A stretch of 64,000 nt of DNA from Paenibacillus sp. FSL H7-0357 (GCF_000758525.1 NZ_CP009241.1:3224001-3288000); one strand, 5' to 3'. Positions 26,013-35,586 are shown, counted from the first letter of the stretch. A program made the numbers and translations. Notes: generated by a model not told the origin, from the sequence alone.

Positions 26013-27977
26013 ATGAGCAGAACTATTAAAACGCAGCAGACAGACAAGCAGCAATCGGTAAAGATTCAGGATGAATTCTGGGGACGTTACATCAGGCTGG
26101 CGCAGGATGTAGTCATTCCGTACCAATATGAGGCGCTGCATGACCGGGTACCGGACGCAGAGCCCAGTCATGCGATTGCCAATTTCGAGATTGCCGCAGG
26201 GAGAAAGGAAGGAGAGTTTCACGGCTGGGTGTTTCAGGATAGCGATGTGGCGAAGTGGCTGGAGGCAGTAGCTTACTCCCTGAGCCTTAAGCGTGATCCC
26301 ATACTGGAGCGGCAGGCAGATGAAGTTATCGACCTGATCGGCGAAGCGCAGCAGCCGGATGGATATCTCAATACCTATTTCACAATCAAGGAGCCGGGCA
26401 AACGCTGGACCAATCTGCAGGATTGCCATGAGCTGTACTGCGCCGGACATTTTATCGAGGCTGCGGTTGCGTATTACGAGGCTACAGGCAAAGACAAGCT
26501 GCTAAATATTATGCGCAGGATGGTCGATCATATCGACTCGGTCTTTGGACCGGAGGAAGGCAAGCTGAAAGGCTATGACGGGCATCAGGAGATTGAACTG
26601 GCACTGGTCAAGCTGTACCGTCTTACTGGTGAAGAGAAATATTTGAAGCTCAGCAGCTTTTTTATCGACGAGCGCGGCCAGGAACCGAATTTCCTGCGGC
26701 AGGAGTGGGAGAGCCGGGGGCGGATCACGCACTGGAGCGGGCAAACTGACCATCTCGATCCAGCCTATAATCAGGCGCATATTCCGGTCCGTGAGCAGAG
26801 CGAAGCGGTAGGGCATTCTGTACGTGCAGTCTATATGTATTCAGCAATGGCTGACCTCGCGAGACTTAAAGATGATGACGCGTTGCGCGATGCTTGTGTG
26901 AGGCTGTGGAACAACATGACAGATAAGCAGATGTATATTACAGGGGGAATCGGTTCCACCCATCACGGGGAGGCTTTCACCTTCGATTATGATCTGCCCA
27001 ACGATACTGTATATGCGGAAACCTGCGCTTCCATTGGCCTGATCTTTTTTGCCCGGCGGATGCTGGAGTTAGCCCCGGAAGCCCGGTATGCGGACGTGAT
27101 GGAGCGGGCGCTCTATAATAATGTGCTGGGGTCCATGGCGCAGGACGGCAAGCATTATTTCTATGTCAATCCGCTGGAGGTATGGCCGCAGGCCTGCAGC
27201 TGCAATCCGGGCAAACATCATGTGAAGGCGGAGCGGCAGGGCTGGTTCGGCTGCGCCTGCTGTCCGCCCAATGTAGCCCGGCTGCTGACTTCGCTGAACC
27301 AATATATTTACACGGTTCACGGGAACACACTGCACACTAATCTGTACATTGGCAGTGAATGGAAGGGTACGCTTGGCGGAACGGAGGTTAAGGTTAGCCA
27401 AGAGAGTAATTACCCATGGAAAGGCAAGGTATCGCTGAAGGTTAATCCGGCAGAAGCTGCAGAATTCGGCATTGCCTTGCGGGTCCCTTCCTGGAGCAGC
27501 AGCATGGAGATTAGCGTCAATGGCGAAGTGCTGGATCCTACAGCAGACCGGGAACTGGGATACCGGGTGATCCGCAGAGTGTGGTCTGCCGGGGATACCA
27601 TAGAGGTAAGCATTCCGATGGAAGCGCACCGAGTTTATGCCCATCCCGAGCTGCGGGCTGATGCGCAGAAAACTGCTATTCAGCGGGGACCGCTCGTCTA
27701 TTGCCTCGAGGCAACCGATAACAGTGAGCCGCTGAGCTCTATCTCCCTGAACGAGACAGGGGAGTTCGCAGAGGTCTTTAAGGACTCGCTGCTTGGCGGA
27801 GCCGTAGTCGTTGAAGGAACCGGCTTCCGTGTCAATCCGTCCGGCTGGAGCGGAGGGCTGTACAGCAGGGAGAAAGCACCGCTGGAATCCGTTAAGGTTA
27901 CAGCTGTCCCTTATTATCTGTGGGGCAACCGCGGCAGCGGAGAGATGAAGGTGTGGATACCGGAGGGCAAGGCTTAA
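26013..27977 (+). CDS. GH127 beta-L-arabinofuranosidase
   Basis: This 654-residue enzyme matches the GH127 family (formerly DUF1680), whose type member HypBA1 from Bifidobacterium (658) releases arabinofuranose from plant glycans. The zinc site is visible: Glu336 and Cys338 in YAETCAS, and Cys416-Cys417 in GCACCPPNVARLL. These align with Glu338, Cys340, Cys417 and Cys418 of HypBA1, where Cys417 is the nucleophile. An (alpha/alpha)6 barrel is followed by beta domains. No signal peptide is seen, so it works in the cytoplasm on imported oligosaccharides. It is divergent from the AraC regulator and ends at a terminator. Confidence 0.93.
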   Translation: MSRTIKTQQTDKQQSVKIQDEFWGRYIRLAQDVVIPYQYEALHDRVPDAEPSHAIANFEIAAGRKEGEFHGWVFQDSDVAKWLEAVAYSLSLKRDPILERQADEVIDLIGEAQQPDGYLNTYFTIKEPGKRWTNLQDCHELYCAGHFIEAAVAYYEATGKDKLLNIMRRMVDHIDSVFGPEEGKLKGYDGHQEIELALVKLYRLTGEEKYLKLSSFFIDERGQEPNFLRQEWESRGRITHWSGQTDHLDPAYNQAHIPVREQSEAVGHSVRAVYMYSAMADLARLKDDDALRDACVRLWNNMTDKQMYITGGIGSTHHGEAFTFDYDLPNDTVYAETCASIGLIFFARRMLELAPEARYADVMERALYNNVLGSMAQDGKHYFYVNPLEVWPQACSCNPGKHHVKAERQGWFGCACCPPNVARLLTSLNQYIYTVHGNTLHTNLYIGSEWKGTLGGTEVKVSQESNYPWKGKVSLKVNPAEAAEFGIALRVPSWSSSMEISVNGEVLDPTADRELGYRVIRRVWSAGDTIEVSIPMEAHRVYAHPELRADAQKTAIQRGPLVYCLEATDNSEPLSSISLNETGEFAEVFKDSLLGGAVVVEGTGFRVNPSGWSGGLYSREKAPLESVKVTAVPYYLWGNRGSGEMKVWIPEGKA

Positions 27978-28000
27978 GCTGCAGCACGTTATCTAAGAGG

Positions 28001-28056
28001 AAAGCAACCCAAATGCACCCCGCTAGTATGGCGGATGTATTGGGTTGCTTTTTTTT
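28001..28056. terminator. Terminator after GH127 gene
   Basis: GCAACCCAA at 28004-28012 pairs with TTGGGTTGC at 28040-28048, with a CGC/GCG inner stem and a run of eight T. A second hairpin with CGTCTTT/AAAGACG near 28142-28160 is a possible terminator for the convergent GH94 gene. Confidence 0.85.
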
Positions 28057-28206
28057 AGAACATTGTCCTTGGATTGGTGGTAACGGCATTACTGTATCTT
28101 TTTGTGAACCGGAAAGTGAGCTTCCCACAAAAAACAGGCCCCGTCTTTTTGCAAAGACGAGATCCGTTTAATAAACAAGCGGTTAAAATGTTGTCACGGC
28201 AGCTAT

Positions 28207-30642
28207 TTAGCCCAGCTCAACTACCACTTGGTGCACTGCACCGTCGCCAACAGGAGCGATGATGTTTCCTTCTACAGCGGCGCCGTCGAGAGTGAGGCTG
28301 GCTACGCCTTTAGAGACATGGTTAGGGTTCTTAATAGTGATTACATAAGTATCTCCACGGAAGACGCGGGTAATTTCGAATCCGTCCCACTCAGCAGGGA
28401 TACAAGGATCTACTTTCAGACCGGCGAAATCAGCCTGGATACCGAGAATGGATTGGGTAATGGCTACATAGTTCCAGGCAGCGGTACCCGTCAGCCAGGA
28501 GTTTTTCGCTTCCCCGTGGCGTACGGCATCTTTACCAGCGATCATTTGCGAGTACACATAAGGTTCCATCCGGTGAACTTCGCTGATGTCTTCCAGGTAA
28601 GCCGGAGCGATTTTCTTATAGATATCGAATGCTCTGTCTCCGTGTCCCAGTACCGTTTCAGCAATCATGATCCATGGGTTGTTGTGGCAGAAAATACCGG
28701 CATTTTCTTTGTAGCCCGGCGGATACGTAGAAATTTCACCCAGGTTCAGGTAGTACTTGGAGTATGGCGGCTGCTGCAGCACGATACCATAATCTGTGTC
28801 CAGACGTTCCTCAACGGAAGTCAAAGCTTTGGCCGCTTGACCGTCTTCCACGCCGATACCTGCCATTACGCAAATGCCTTGCGGTTCGATGAAGATTTGG
28901 CCTTCTTCGTTTTCTTTGCTGCCGATCTTGTCGCCGTAGTGGTCGTAAGCGCGCAGGAACCAGTCACCGTCGAAGCCATGGGTCAGCGTGATTTCACGCA
29001 TGTTGTCGATCTTGGCTACGGCATCCGCAGCAACATCGTTAAGTCCGCGCATGCGGCAAATTTCCGCATAGTCCGGTCCAACAAAGACGAACAGACCGGC
29101 GATAAAGACGGATTCCGCTACACGGCCTTCGATGTTGGCAGTCGTCTGGAACGATTCGCCTGGCTCGGTAGAGAAGCAGTTAAGATTCAGGCAGTCATTC
29201 CAGTCCGCGCGGCCGATCAGCGGCAGGCCATGAGGTCCGAGATTGTTGGTGACATGCTCGAAGGAGCGTTTCAAGTGCTCGAACAGGGTAGCAGTGTTGT
29301 CCGGGTTGCTGTCGAAAGGAACCTGCTCATCCAGAATGGAAGTGTCGCCGGTTTCCTTAATGTAGGCAGCCGTTCCCAGGATCAGCCAAAGCGGATCATC
29401 GTTAAAGCCTGTGCCGACTTCGTTGTTGCCTTTTTTGGTGAGCGGCTGGTACTGGTGATACGCGCTGCCGTCTTCGAACTGGGTAGCGGCGATATCCAGA
29501 ATACGCTCTTTGGCGCGCTCAGGAATTTGGTGTACAAATCCGAGCAAGTCCTGGTTGGAATCGCGGAAGCCCATACCGCGGCCAATCCCGGATTCGAAGT
29601 AGGAAGCGGAGCGGGACATGTTGAAGGTAACCATACATTGATATGGGTTCCAGATGTTAACCATACGGTTCAGCTTGTCGTCGCCGCTTGTGATCTGATA
29701 TTTGGACAGCAGGTTATCCCAGTGTGCAGCCAGAACAGCCAGAGCAGCATCCACTTGAGCGTCTGTAGCGAATTGCTCGATGACAGCCTGCGCCGGTTTT
29801 TTATTGATGACATTCAGGGATTCCCATTTCTCATCTTCCGGGTTCTCGATATAGCCGAGTACGAAGATGAAGCTTTGCTCTTCGCCTGGTTCCAGCGCGA
29901 TTTCCAGTGCATGAGAGCCGATTGGCGACCAGCCGCTGGCTACGGAGTTGGTTGCTTCCCCGGCAGCTACTGCTTGTGGAGCATCCAGACCATTATACAT
30001 ACCCACGAAGGATTCGCGGTCGGTATCAAAGCCGGCGATTTCTTTATTTACAGAATAGAAGGCATAGTGGTTTCTGCGCTCACGGTATTCTGTTTTGTGA
30101 TAGATTACGGAATCCTTGACTTCAACCTCACCAGTGCTCAGATTACGCTGGAAGTTGGTCATATCATCCTGGGCATTCCACAGACAGAACTCGGCAAAAG
30201 AGAACAGCTTCACCGATTTCTTAGCAGATCCGGTGTTCTTCACAACAAGGCGGTGAACTTCGGCATTGTGGCCCATCGGTACAAAAGCGAGCTGGTTCAC
30301 AGAAATACCGTTGCGTTCGCCGGTGATGGAAGTATAGCCAAGACCGTGGCGGCACTCGTAGAAATCGAGGTCGCGTTTGACCGGCATCCAGCCCGGGGTC
30401 CAGAAATCGCCGTCGTCATACAGATAGTAGTAACGTCCGCCTGTATCCAGCGGAATATTGTTATACCGGTAGCGGGTCAATCTTCTCATCCGGGCATCGC
30501 GATAGAAGGTGTAACCACCGGCAGTATTAGAGATAAGGCCGAAAAATTGCTCGTTACCGAGGTAGTTGATCCATGGATAAGGTGTTTTAGGGGTGTTGAT
30601 TACGTACTCTTTACGAGTGTCGTCAAAAGTTCCGAATTTCAT
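28207..30642 (-). CDS. Cellobiose phosphorylase, GH94
   Basis: The enzyme splits cellobiose with phosphate into glucose 1-phosphate and glucose, saving ATP. The 811-residue length equals that of clostridial cellobiose phosphorylases. Visible motifs are [15 protein letters not shown] near the N-terminus, [16 protein letters not shown] in the barrel, and the ADWNDCLNL motif with Asp480 and Asp483 where the family's general acid lies. It is cytoplasmic. I start at ATG 30642, about 11 bases after GGAG; the frame extends upstream to 30810 but through the operator. A LacI site overlaps the promoter region, and the LacI gene is divergently paired upstream in the same orientation. No cellobiose importer is adjacent. 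Related disaccharide phosphorylases cannot be fully ruled out. Confidence 0.92.
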   Translation of the reverse strand: MKFGTFDDTRKEYVINTPKTPYPWINYLGNEQFFGLISNTAGGYTFYRDARMRRLTRYRYNNIPLDTGGRYYYLYDDGDFWTPGWMPVKRDLDFYECRHGLGYTSITGERNGISVNQLAFVPMGHNAEVHRLVVKNTGSAKKSVKLFSFAEFCLWNAQDDMTNFQRNLSTGEVEVKDSVIYHKTEYRERRNHYAFYSVNKEIAGFDTDRESFVGMYNGLDAPQAVAAGEATNSVASGWSPIGSHALEIALEPGEEQSFIFVLGYIENPEDEKWESLNVINKKPAQAVIEQFATDAQVDAALAVLAAHWDNLLSKYQITSGDDKLNRMVNIWNPYQCMVTFNMSRSASYFESGIGRGMGFRDSNQDLLGFVHQIPERAKERILDIAATQFEDGSAYHQYQPLTKKGNNEVGTGFNDDPLWLILGTAAYIKETGDTSILDEQVPFDSNPDNTATLFEHLKRSFEHVTNNLGPHGLPLIGRADWNDCLNLNCFSTEPGESFQTTANIEGRVAESVFIAGLFVFVGPDYAEICRMRGLNDVAADAVAKIDNMREITLTHGFDGDWFLRAYDHYGDKIGSKENEEGQIFIEPQGICVMAGIGVEDGQAAKALTSVEERLDTDYGIVLQQPPYSKYYLNLGEISTYPPGYKENAGIFCHNNPWIMIAETVLGHGDRAFDIYKKIAPAYLEDISEVHRMEPYVYSQMIAGKDAVRHGEAKNSWLTGTAAWNYVAITQSILGIQADFAGLKVDPCIPAEWDGFEITRVFRGDTYVITIKNPNHVSKGVASLTLDGAAVEGNIIAPVGDGAVHQVVVELG

Positions 30643-30665
30643 AAGAGGAAAGTCTCCTTTCAATT

Positions 30666-30681
30666 GTGAACGCGCGTTTAT
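30666..30681. promoter_or_regulatory. LacI-type operator in front of the GH94 gene
   Basis: The element GTGAACGCGCGTTTAT differs at two positions from the perfect palindrome ATAAACGCGCGTTTAT in front of the lacI-type gene. It is 24 bases upstream of the GH94 start codon, so a bound repressor would block early transcription. Confidence 0.8.
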
Positions 30682-30823
30682 AGAGCTGAGAAAAAATTCC
30701 CTCGGGGCAAAGGGATTTTCCTGCATAACATTATAATAATGATTGCCACTCCTTAAAGAAATGCTGGTACATCCAGCGAAATGGTATACGCTGGACGGAT
30801 GATGCAGCATTCTTGCAGGAGCC

Positions 30824-31879
30824 TTACTTCTTCGGCGGCAGGCAGGAGTCTCTTTCGACCAGCCTGGCCGGGAAGCTGATGGTGCTAAAGGTCGGCTGAG
30901 CGGAATCGCACAGCTCGATCACTTTCTCGACAGCGGCCTTGGACATTTCGTAAATCGGCAGACGTACGGAGGTCAGCTTGGGATGAATGCGCGAGGCAAG
31001 CTGCACATCATCGAATCCGGCAATGGACATATCCTCAGGCACGGATACTCCGTGTTCGGAGAACGCTTCCATCGCTGAGATAGCCATGTCATCATTGGAC
31101 GAGAAGAAGGCTGTAGGCAATGGGCCGCCGGACTCCAGCAGCTTCTTAACCTCTTCGTAGGCCTTCTCCTTCAGGAAATCACCCTGCAGGATGAAGTTCT
31201 CATTGAGCTGCAATCCATGCCGCTTCAACGTATCCTCGTATGCCATATAGCGTTCCCGTCCGGAGTACGTGTTCATTCGTCCGCAGATCATGCCAACTTC
31301 TTCATGGCCAAGGCCGATCAAGTACTCGATGGCTTCGACAGTGCCCTCATAGTCCTTGGAGTTCACAATGGCCAGATGATTGCGGTCCAGATGCTCCGAC
31401 ATAATCTCCGAAATGTCATAATCGATCAGCACTAGCGGGGATTCAAGTCCAACCATTTCCCGTACGATATCAATATCCTTCTGGGTGCCGACGATAATGC
31501 CGCCGTCAATCCGTTTCTGCAGGAAAGCCTGCTTAACCTTCAGGAAATCGTCGGGAGAGTATACGGTATGAATCAGCACATAACAGCCGCGGGCATTCGA
31601 CGTGTCGACTACGGCATCGACGAAAGGCGCGAAGTAATTGTTCTGATAGATCCGGGTTGCATTCTCCTTCTCGTTCATGCTGATGGCGAAAAGGCCGATC
31701 GTATCGGTCTTCTTGCCGGCCAGAGCCCGGGCAAAGCTGTTTGGCTCGTATTGATGCTGTTCAATAACCTTCAGCACCTTGGCCCGGGTCTCTTCAGGGA
31801 CATTGGAATAGTTGTTGATCACGCGGGATACCGTACTACGGGATACCCCGGCGAGCTTAGCAATATCTTCGCTGCGCAT
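30824..31879 (-). CDS. LacI-family repressor of the GH94 gene
   Basis: This 351-residue protein has the LacI HTH at 1-50 ([32 protein letters not shown]) and a periplasmic-binding-protein-like effector domain with [16 protein letters not shown] and [14 protein letters not shown]. The effector is probably cellobiose or a derivative. ATG 31879 is preceded by AAAGGGGG. The frame extends further upstream but would include the operator. It lies 180 bases from the GH94 gene on the same strand. The perfect operator at 31894 predicts autoregulation. Confidence 0.93.
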   Translation of the reverse strand: MRSEDIAKLAGVSRSTVSRVINNYSNVPEETRAKVLKVIEQHQYEPNSFARALAGKKTDTIGLFAISMNEKENATRIYQNNYFAPFVDAVVDTSNARGCYVLIHTVYSPDDFLKVKQAFLQKRIDGGIIVGTQKDIDIVREMVGLESPLVLIDYDISEIMSEHLDRNHLAIVNSKDYEGTVEAIEYLIGLGHEEVGMICGRMNTYSGRERYMAYEDTLKRHGLQLNENFILQGDFLKEKAYEEVKKLLESGGPLPTAFFSSNDDMAISAMEAFSEHGVSVPEDMSIAGFDDVQLASRIHPKLTSVRLPIYEMSKAAVEKVIELCDSAQPTFSTISFPARLVERDSCLPPKK

Positions 31880-31893
31880 AGTGCCCCCTTTAA

Positions 31894-31909
31894 ATAAACG
31901 CGCGTTTAT
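31894..31909. promoter_or_regulatory. Perfect 16-base LacI operator
   Basis: ATAAACGCGCGTTTAT is a perfect palindrome with the central CG typical of LacI-family sites. It lies 15 bases before the regulator's start codon. Confidence 0.85.
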
Positions 31910-32284
31910 GAGTTCATTGTAAAATAAATCGCTACAGAAATCAATCACCCGGTTAAAGAATTTTGCCTTGCGGGGAAGCTCTTTTTAAGCTAGAACTAAT
32001 TTGGCAGCTTCAATCAGGAGAATAGGGGGACAGCGAATGCTTTTTGAAGAGATGAATCACGAAAGAAGCGGTGCGAAAGCTGAAGTCGTCGATTCCGTTG
32101 GCCTGGTATGGTGTGAATCCAATCAGGCATAAAGTAGAGTTCGAATATTCGTTATTATAGGCGTAAACAGAGAAACATACGGATAAAACAAACTGGATCA
32201 ACCCCGAGGTTGCTCTATTTGTGTTCAGAATATGGATAGGATAGACAGTAAGTATCAAGAGGAAAAGCATCCTCAAAACATGTC
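31910..32284. other. Spacer without recognised gene
   Basis: Between the LacI gene and the Rpn promoter I find no supported open frame. The minus-strand frames here have no ribosome site and odd composition. Part of the region should carry the LacI promoter. Confidence 0.4.
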
Positions 32285-32313
32285 TTGATATACGAACGTT
32301 TGTTTGTTAGTAT
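32285..32313 (+). promoter_or_regulatory. SOS promoter with LexA box in the spacer
   Basis: A -35 TTGATA (32285-32290) and a -10 TAGTAT (32308-32313) are 17 bases apart. The spacer contains CGAACGTTTGTTTG (32293-32306), which fits the Gram-positive LexA consensus CGAACRNRYGTTYC at 12 of 14 positions and the whole GAAC-N4-GTTT core. LexA binding there would exclude RNA polymerase. The next start codon is 180 bases downstream at 32494. Confidence 0.75.
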
Positions 32314-32493
32314 CAAGGTTATATTATCTTTAAATCCTAAATCTGTAAAAAAGGGGGGGCTGAACGACCTGGAAGCTGCCGCCATTGAGGGAAGTAAGTA
32401 CAGGAACACATATGTGGAGATGGTCGGGGATTACATAGAACATACGCAACTGGAAGCGATAATGTTATAATGAACAAGAACGGAGATGTCAAG

Positions 32494-33390
32494 ATGGAGC
32501 TACTTGATCCGCGCAATGATTTTTTGTTCAAACGTATATTTGGCAGTGAAGAGAACCGTGATGTACTAATCGCTTTCCTTAACCGGACATTTGCTGAGGC
32601 TGGGAAGCCGCCACTAAGCGAGATCATTCTACTTAACCCGTACACTGACAAAGATTCTCCTCGCGATAAGCAGTCTATACTGGACATTCGTGCTAGAACA
32701 ACAGAAGGCGAAATCATTAATATCGAGATGCAATTGTTTAATAAATATGATACAGAGAAGAGAACTTTGTTCTATTGGAGTAAACAATACTCCAGCCAAT
32801 TACAGGAAAGCCAGTCTTATAGCCAATTGAAGCGTTGTGTGACTATTAATATCCTAAACTATACATTGCTGCCCAATGAGATGTATCATAACGTGTTTCA
32901 TCTGCGTGAAGACCGGACCGGAATTTCTCTGATTGAAGACATTGAAATTCATTTTTTGGAACTTCCGAAGCTAGATGAGCAAATCGTTTCGCTGGAGCAA
33001 GGCGGTCTTGCGAATTGGTTGCTCTTTTTGAAAGGCGCAGATCAATCCAAATGGGAGGTGCTGACAATGAATGAGCCTATACTAAAGAAGGCTATGAATA
33101 CGCTGGAGTTCTTAAGTCAGAATGAGGAAGCCCGCAGACAGTATGAAGATCGCCAAAAATATTTACATGATGAAGCTTCAATGTATGAAACGGCGAAGAC
33201 TAGAGGGTTCACTGAAGGTGTTGCTGAAGGAAAAGCAAAAGGAAAAGCTGAAGGAAAGGCTGAAGGTGAAGCTCAGGCGAAAAGAGAGATTGCGCGGAAG
33301 CTCCTTGGACTCGGCGTTGATCTGCCTGTAATCGCTGAAGCATCTGGCCTGACGGTAGAAGAAATTAAACAACTGAAGCCACTGCAATGA
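32494..33390 (+). CDS. Rpn/PD-(D/E)XK nuclease (transposase-like)
   Basis: This 298-residue protein matches the Rpn family of recombination-promoting nucleases (PD-(D/E)XK transposase-like, PF12784). The N-terminal LDPRNDFLFKRIFGSEENRDVLIAFLN is typical. Catalytic residues are Asp64 in SILDIRA and Glu78-x-Gln80 in NIEMQ. E. coli RpnA is a DNA endonuclease that promotes recA-independent recombination. The C-terminal part holds repeats of the EGKA type (about 241-262) and a closing HTH-like tail LPVIAEASGLTVEEI. I start at ATG 32494, 8 bases after CGGAG. It lies alone behind an SOS promoter and ends at a terminator. No transposon ends are visible. Confidence 0.9.
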   Translation: MELLDPRNDFLFKRIFGSEENRDVLIAFLNRTFAEAGKPPLSEIILLNPYTDKDSPRDKQSILDIRARTTEGEIINIEMQLFNKYDTEKRTLFYWSKQYSSQLQESQSYSQLKRCVTINILNYTLLPNEMYHNVFHLREDRTGISLIEDIEIHFLELPKLDEQIVSLEQGGLANWLLFLKGADQSKWEVLTMNEPILKKAMNTLEFLSQNEEARRQYEDRQKYLHDEASMYETAKTRGFTEGVAEGKAKGKAEGKAEGEAQAKREIARKLLGLGVDLPVIAEASGLTVEEIKQLKPLQ

Positions 33391-33410
33391 ACATCCGCCA
33401 TTGTTAGCTA

Positions 33411-33457
33411 CAAACCCAAGAAAGCCTCTCCAAACTACGGAGGGCTTTCTTGGTTTG
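33411..33457 (+). terminator. Terminator after Rpn gene
   Basis: A long stem (CAAACCCAAGAAAGCC with its complement) lies 20 bases after the stop. The tail has few T, so this could also work on the opposite strand, for the small gene at 33491. Confidence 0.75.
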
Positions 33458-33490
33458 AGGTCCGCTTAGAATTTATCGAATTTTTCAACC

Positions 33491-33655
33491 CTATATGGAT
33501 GCGACTTCTCCACACTGTGTGCAGAGGGTAAGGATAAGTTTAGAGCCAAAGGAAAAAGGTTTGTTCATGGGTCTGACAACAGCGTGCCCCTCCATTTGAC
33601 CTTTGGATAAAGAAGTACCCCCGCACACTTTGCACACTAACTCATCTTGATGCAT
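33491..33655 (-). CDS. Small zinc-ribbon protein, 54 residues
   Basis: A short minus-strand frame from ATG 33655 to TAG 33491 encodes MHQDELVCKVCGGTS and, after 34 residues, LCTQCGE. The two CxxC pairs are the knuckles of a zinc ribbon. A GGTGAG ribosome site lies 3 to 8 bases before the ATG. The frame is too short for usual ORF cut-offs and would be missed. Small one-ribbon proteins of this kind are common in Bacillales, and their function is unknown. It converges with the Rpn gene. Confidence 0.75.
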   Translation of the reverse strand: MHQDELVCKVCGGTSLSKGQMEGHAVVRPMNKPFSFGSKLILTLCTQCGEVASI

Positions 33656-34003
33656 ACGCTCACCCTGAATTCTATTTATAGTCTACTACGTTTGGTTAGA
33701 TTTAGAAGTTTAGAAGGATAATTTATCCATTCCATGATTTCTTCACACACTCTATTAACAATCAGGTGTTAAATTGAAGATATCCCCAGCTTGTATGTAG
33801 TATATACGTTCATGAACTCTTGACTCTGCCAGCTGCTGGCAGGGTCGTTTTTTAAATTATATGAATTTTTAGATGCTTCACGCTATAAATTATCCGTTTC
33901 AGCTTGTTCATAAGTTTGCAAATCGACGTGAGATACTATGCAATTTAGAAGTTTGTATAAGATTGCCGCAGAGAAAGTGCATTGAAAGCTGATGAAGACG
34001 TGC
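33656..34003. other. AT-rich spacer with one hairpin
   Basis: The spacer between the zinc-ribbon gene and the iron-uptake promoter contains the terminator-like hairpin listed at 33822 and no supported open frame. Confidence 0.4.
33822..33853 (+). terminator. Terminator-like hairpin, family member 2
   Basis: GACTCTGCCAGC at 33822-33833 pairs with GCTGGCAGGGTC at 33835-33846 with one G-T pair, then six T. It has no gene upstream on its strand, like the related hairpin at 12714. Both lie after a TTCATGA or similar sequence. Confidence 0.7.
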
Positions 34004-34025
34004 TACTATTGTCATTAGGATTATT

Positions 34026-34044
34026 GAGAATGATAATCAATAAC
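34026..34044 (+). promoter_or_regulatory. Fur box upstream of siderophore-binding lipoprotein gene
   Basis: The 19-base GAGAATGATAATCAATAAC matches the Fur consensus GATAATGATAATCATTATC at 16 of 19 positions. A weak promoter (TTGAAA at 33982, TACTAT at 34004) ends just upstream, so Fur would cover the transcription start region. Iron depletion should switch on the next gene. Confidence 0.88.
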
Positions 34045-34070
34045 AATGATGTATAGGAGTGAAGAGATCA

Positions 34071-35090
34071 ATGGCAAGTTGGGGTCGAAAATGTATTTGG
34101 ACAGCTGTACTTGTACTGGCAATGTCCGCTTTGGCGGCTTGCGGCACGAATAATAATGCTGCCGGAGGAAAAAACGTTCAAACAGAGAATGCGGCGAATC
34201 CAACCGCAGCAAGCAATACATCCACCGATGCAGGCACCGATACTTCAGCCGAAGATGGCACACGGACTGTCGTCGGGGAATTCGGAGAGGTTGAAATCCC
34301 CGTTAGTCCTAAGCGGGTGGCAGGGATCTATGTGGAGGATTATCTGAAGGCGTTAGGCGTTACCCCGGTCGTGCAATGGTATCATCCCAGCTGGGGCAAG
34401 CAGGATTATTTGAATCTGGATGTGCCGGAATACGATATTACCGGGAGCATTGAGGCATTGTTGGAAAAAAATCCGGACTTAATCATTGCCGACGGAGGAG
34501 CAGATGCAGCAAAATACGAACAATATTCCAAGGTAGCGCCAACCTTCCGTCTGCCGGAGAAAGTGCTGCAGGATTCAAGACAAATGCTCACAGCTATCGC
34601 AGAGGCGCTTGGCATTCCGGAAAAGGGCGAAGCTGTACTTGCGGAGTATGACCAGAAGGTGGCGGATGGAAAAGCCAAGCTGCAGCAGGCGTTGGGGCAG
34701 GAGAAGGTAGCTGTAATCCGGCTTAACGTTGCTGAGAAAACCTTTGCGCTATTTGGTGTCAAAAACCGCTTTACGGGTGTGATCTATGATCAATTTGGTC
34801 TGACTCCCGTCCCTATGGCTGCGGAGATGACTGAATTTCAGTCCATTATTTCCGAAGAAGTGATACCAGATCTTGAAGCGGATCATATCATTGTATTCCC
34901 TGACAACGGAGGATGGGACACTGCGGAGAACGAGGAAGCAATCAAAATTCTGGGTGGCCCGTTGTGGAAGAACCTGCCTGCGGTGAAGAACGGGAATATT
35001 TACAGAATGGAACGCTCCCACTGGCAGTCCGGCGCCATTACAGCCAATTCGATGAAGCTAGATGATCTGCTGAAAGCAATGGTGAAATAA
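34071..35090 (+). CDS. Iron-siderophore ABC transporter substrate-binding lipoprotein
   Basis: This 339-residue lipoprotein binds ferric siderophores outside the cell for an ABC importer. The signal peptide ends in the lipobox ALAAC, and a Thr/Ala/Asn-rich linker of about 50 residues follows. The class III binding-protein domain then has ISPKRVAGIYVEDYLKALGVTPV-like folding and ends with GNIYRMERSHWQSGAITANSMKLDDLL. It resembles FeuA-type proteins and the C-terminal half of the Btr regulator at 35965. I start at ATG 34071, 11 bases after AGGAG; GTG 34059 is too near that site. No permease or ATPase is adjacent, so the partner importer is elsewhere. Confidence 0.92.
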   Translation: MASWGRKCIWTAVLVLAMSALAACGTNNNAAGGKNVQTENAANPTAASNTSTDAGTDTSAEDGTRTVVGEFGEVEIPVSPKRVAGIYVEDYLKALGVTPVVQWYHPSWGKQDYLNLDVPEYDITGSIEALLEKNPDLIIADGGADAAKYEQYSKVAPTFRLPEKVLQDSRQMLTAIAEALGIPEKGEAVLAEYDQKVADGKAKLQQALGQEKVAVIRLNVAEKTFALFGVKNRFTGVIYDQFGLTPVPMAAEMTEFQSIISEEVIPDLEADHIIVFPDNGGWDTAENEEAIKILGGPLWKNLPAVKNGNIYRMERSHWQSGAITANSMKLDDLLKAMVK

Positions 35091-35132
35091 AACGCCAGGC
35101 AAACTGATAGACTAACCCCCCTAAAAGAAACC

Positions 35133-35177
35133 GCGGCAGCCATGGACGAGAATTAAAGTCCTGGACTGCCGCTTTTT
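35133..35177 (+). terminator. Terminator after binding-protein gene
   Basis: GCGGCAGCCA and TGGACTGCCGC form the stem, followed by six T. Confidence 0.85.
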
Positions 35178-35196
35178 TATTGAACTGTCGTTCCCG

Positions 35197-35586
35197 CTAG
35201 CGATACTTCTTACTCACTAAAAACTCAACAATAGGTAATGTAATCATTGCTAATCCTAATACCCCTAATAAAAAAATGTTCATTGTTTCATTTACGATTT
35301 CATCAGCAACTAAAGCTCCAAGTATAAAAAAAAGAAGAAGAAAGTAACTTATTTTCGAGCTTCTCTCCGTAATCTTTTTTCCTAACTCGTCATCCTCAAA
35401 TATACCATCTTTGTCTGCCTTGCTTCCCCAGGTGATCATAGGAAAAAACATCATTAATAGCGTTGCGATTGTTATTATTTCGTTAAATCCAACGTCTTTT
35501 CCAACAATGACCTTATAGATGGTAAAGGCCACCACTATTAGAGTGGCTGCCCCTACTGTGATTGCACCTATTTTTCGGGTGTTCAT
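35197..35586 (-). CDS. Four-span membrane protein paired with XRE regulator
   Basis: This 129-residue protein has four membrane helices in two hairpins (about 8-28, 38-55, 80-97 and 103-122) with a short acidic loop GIFEDDELGKKITERSSKIS between them, the DUF2178-like layout. Its start overlaps the stop of the HTH gene by 4 bases (ATGA type), so the two are translationally coupled. Such XRE plus membrane protein pairs are frequent in Firmicutes; the membrane partner may modulate the regulator. AT-rich base use differs from the iron genes on both sides. Confidence 0.75.
   Translation of the reverse strand: MNTRKIGAITVGAATLIVVAFTIYKVIVGKDVGFNEIITIATLLMMFFPMITWGSKADKDGIFEDDELGKKITERSSKISYFLLLFFILGALVADEIVNETMNIFLLGVLGLAMITLPIVEFLVSKKYR

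Noticed and set aside
28228..30669. 813-residue open frame on the plus strand across the GH94 gene
   Set aside because: It is the exact antisense of a well-supported enzyme; length comes from the codon bias of the real gene. It has no ribosome site or recognisable domain.
32339..32470. Small frame between the SOS promoter and the Rpn gene
   Set aside because: It opens with CTG after a G run and has no usual start codon; probably part of the leader RNA.
32494..33390. The Rpn gene as part of an intact transposon
   Set aside because: No terminal inverted repeats or target duplications were seen, and the gene has a chromosomal-type SOS promoter and terminator.
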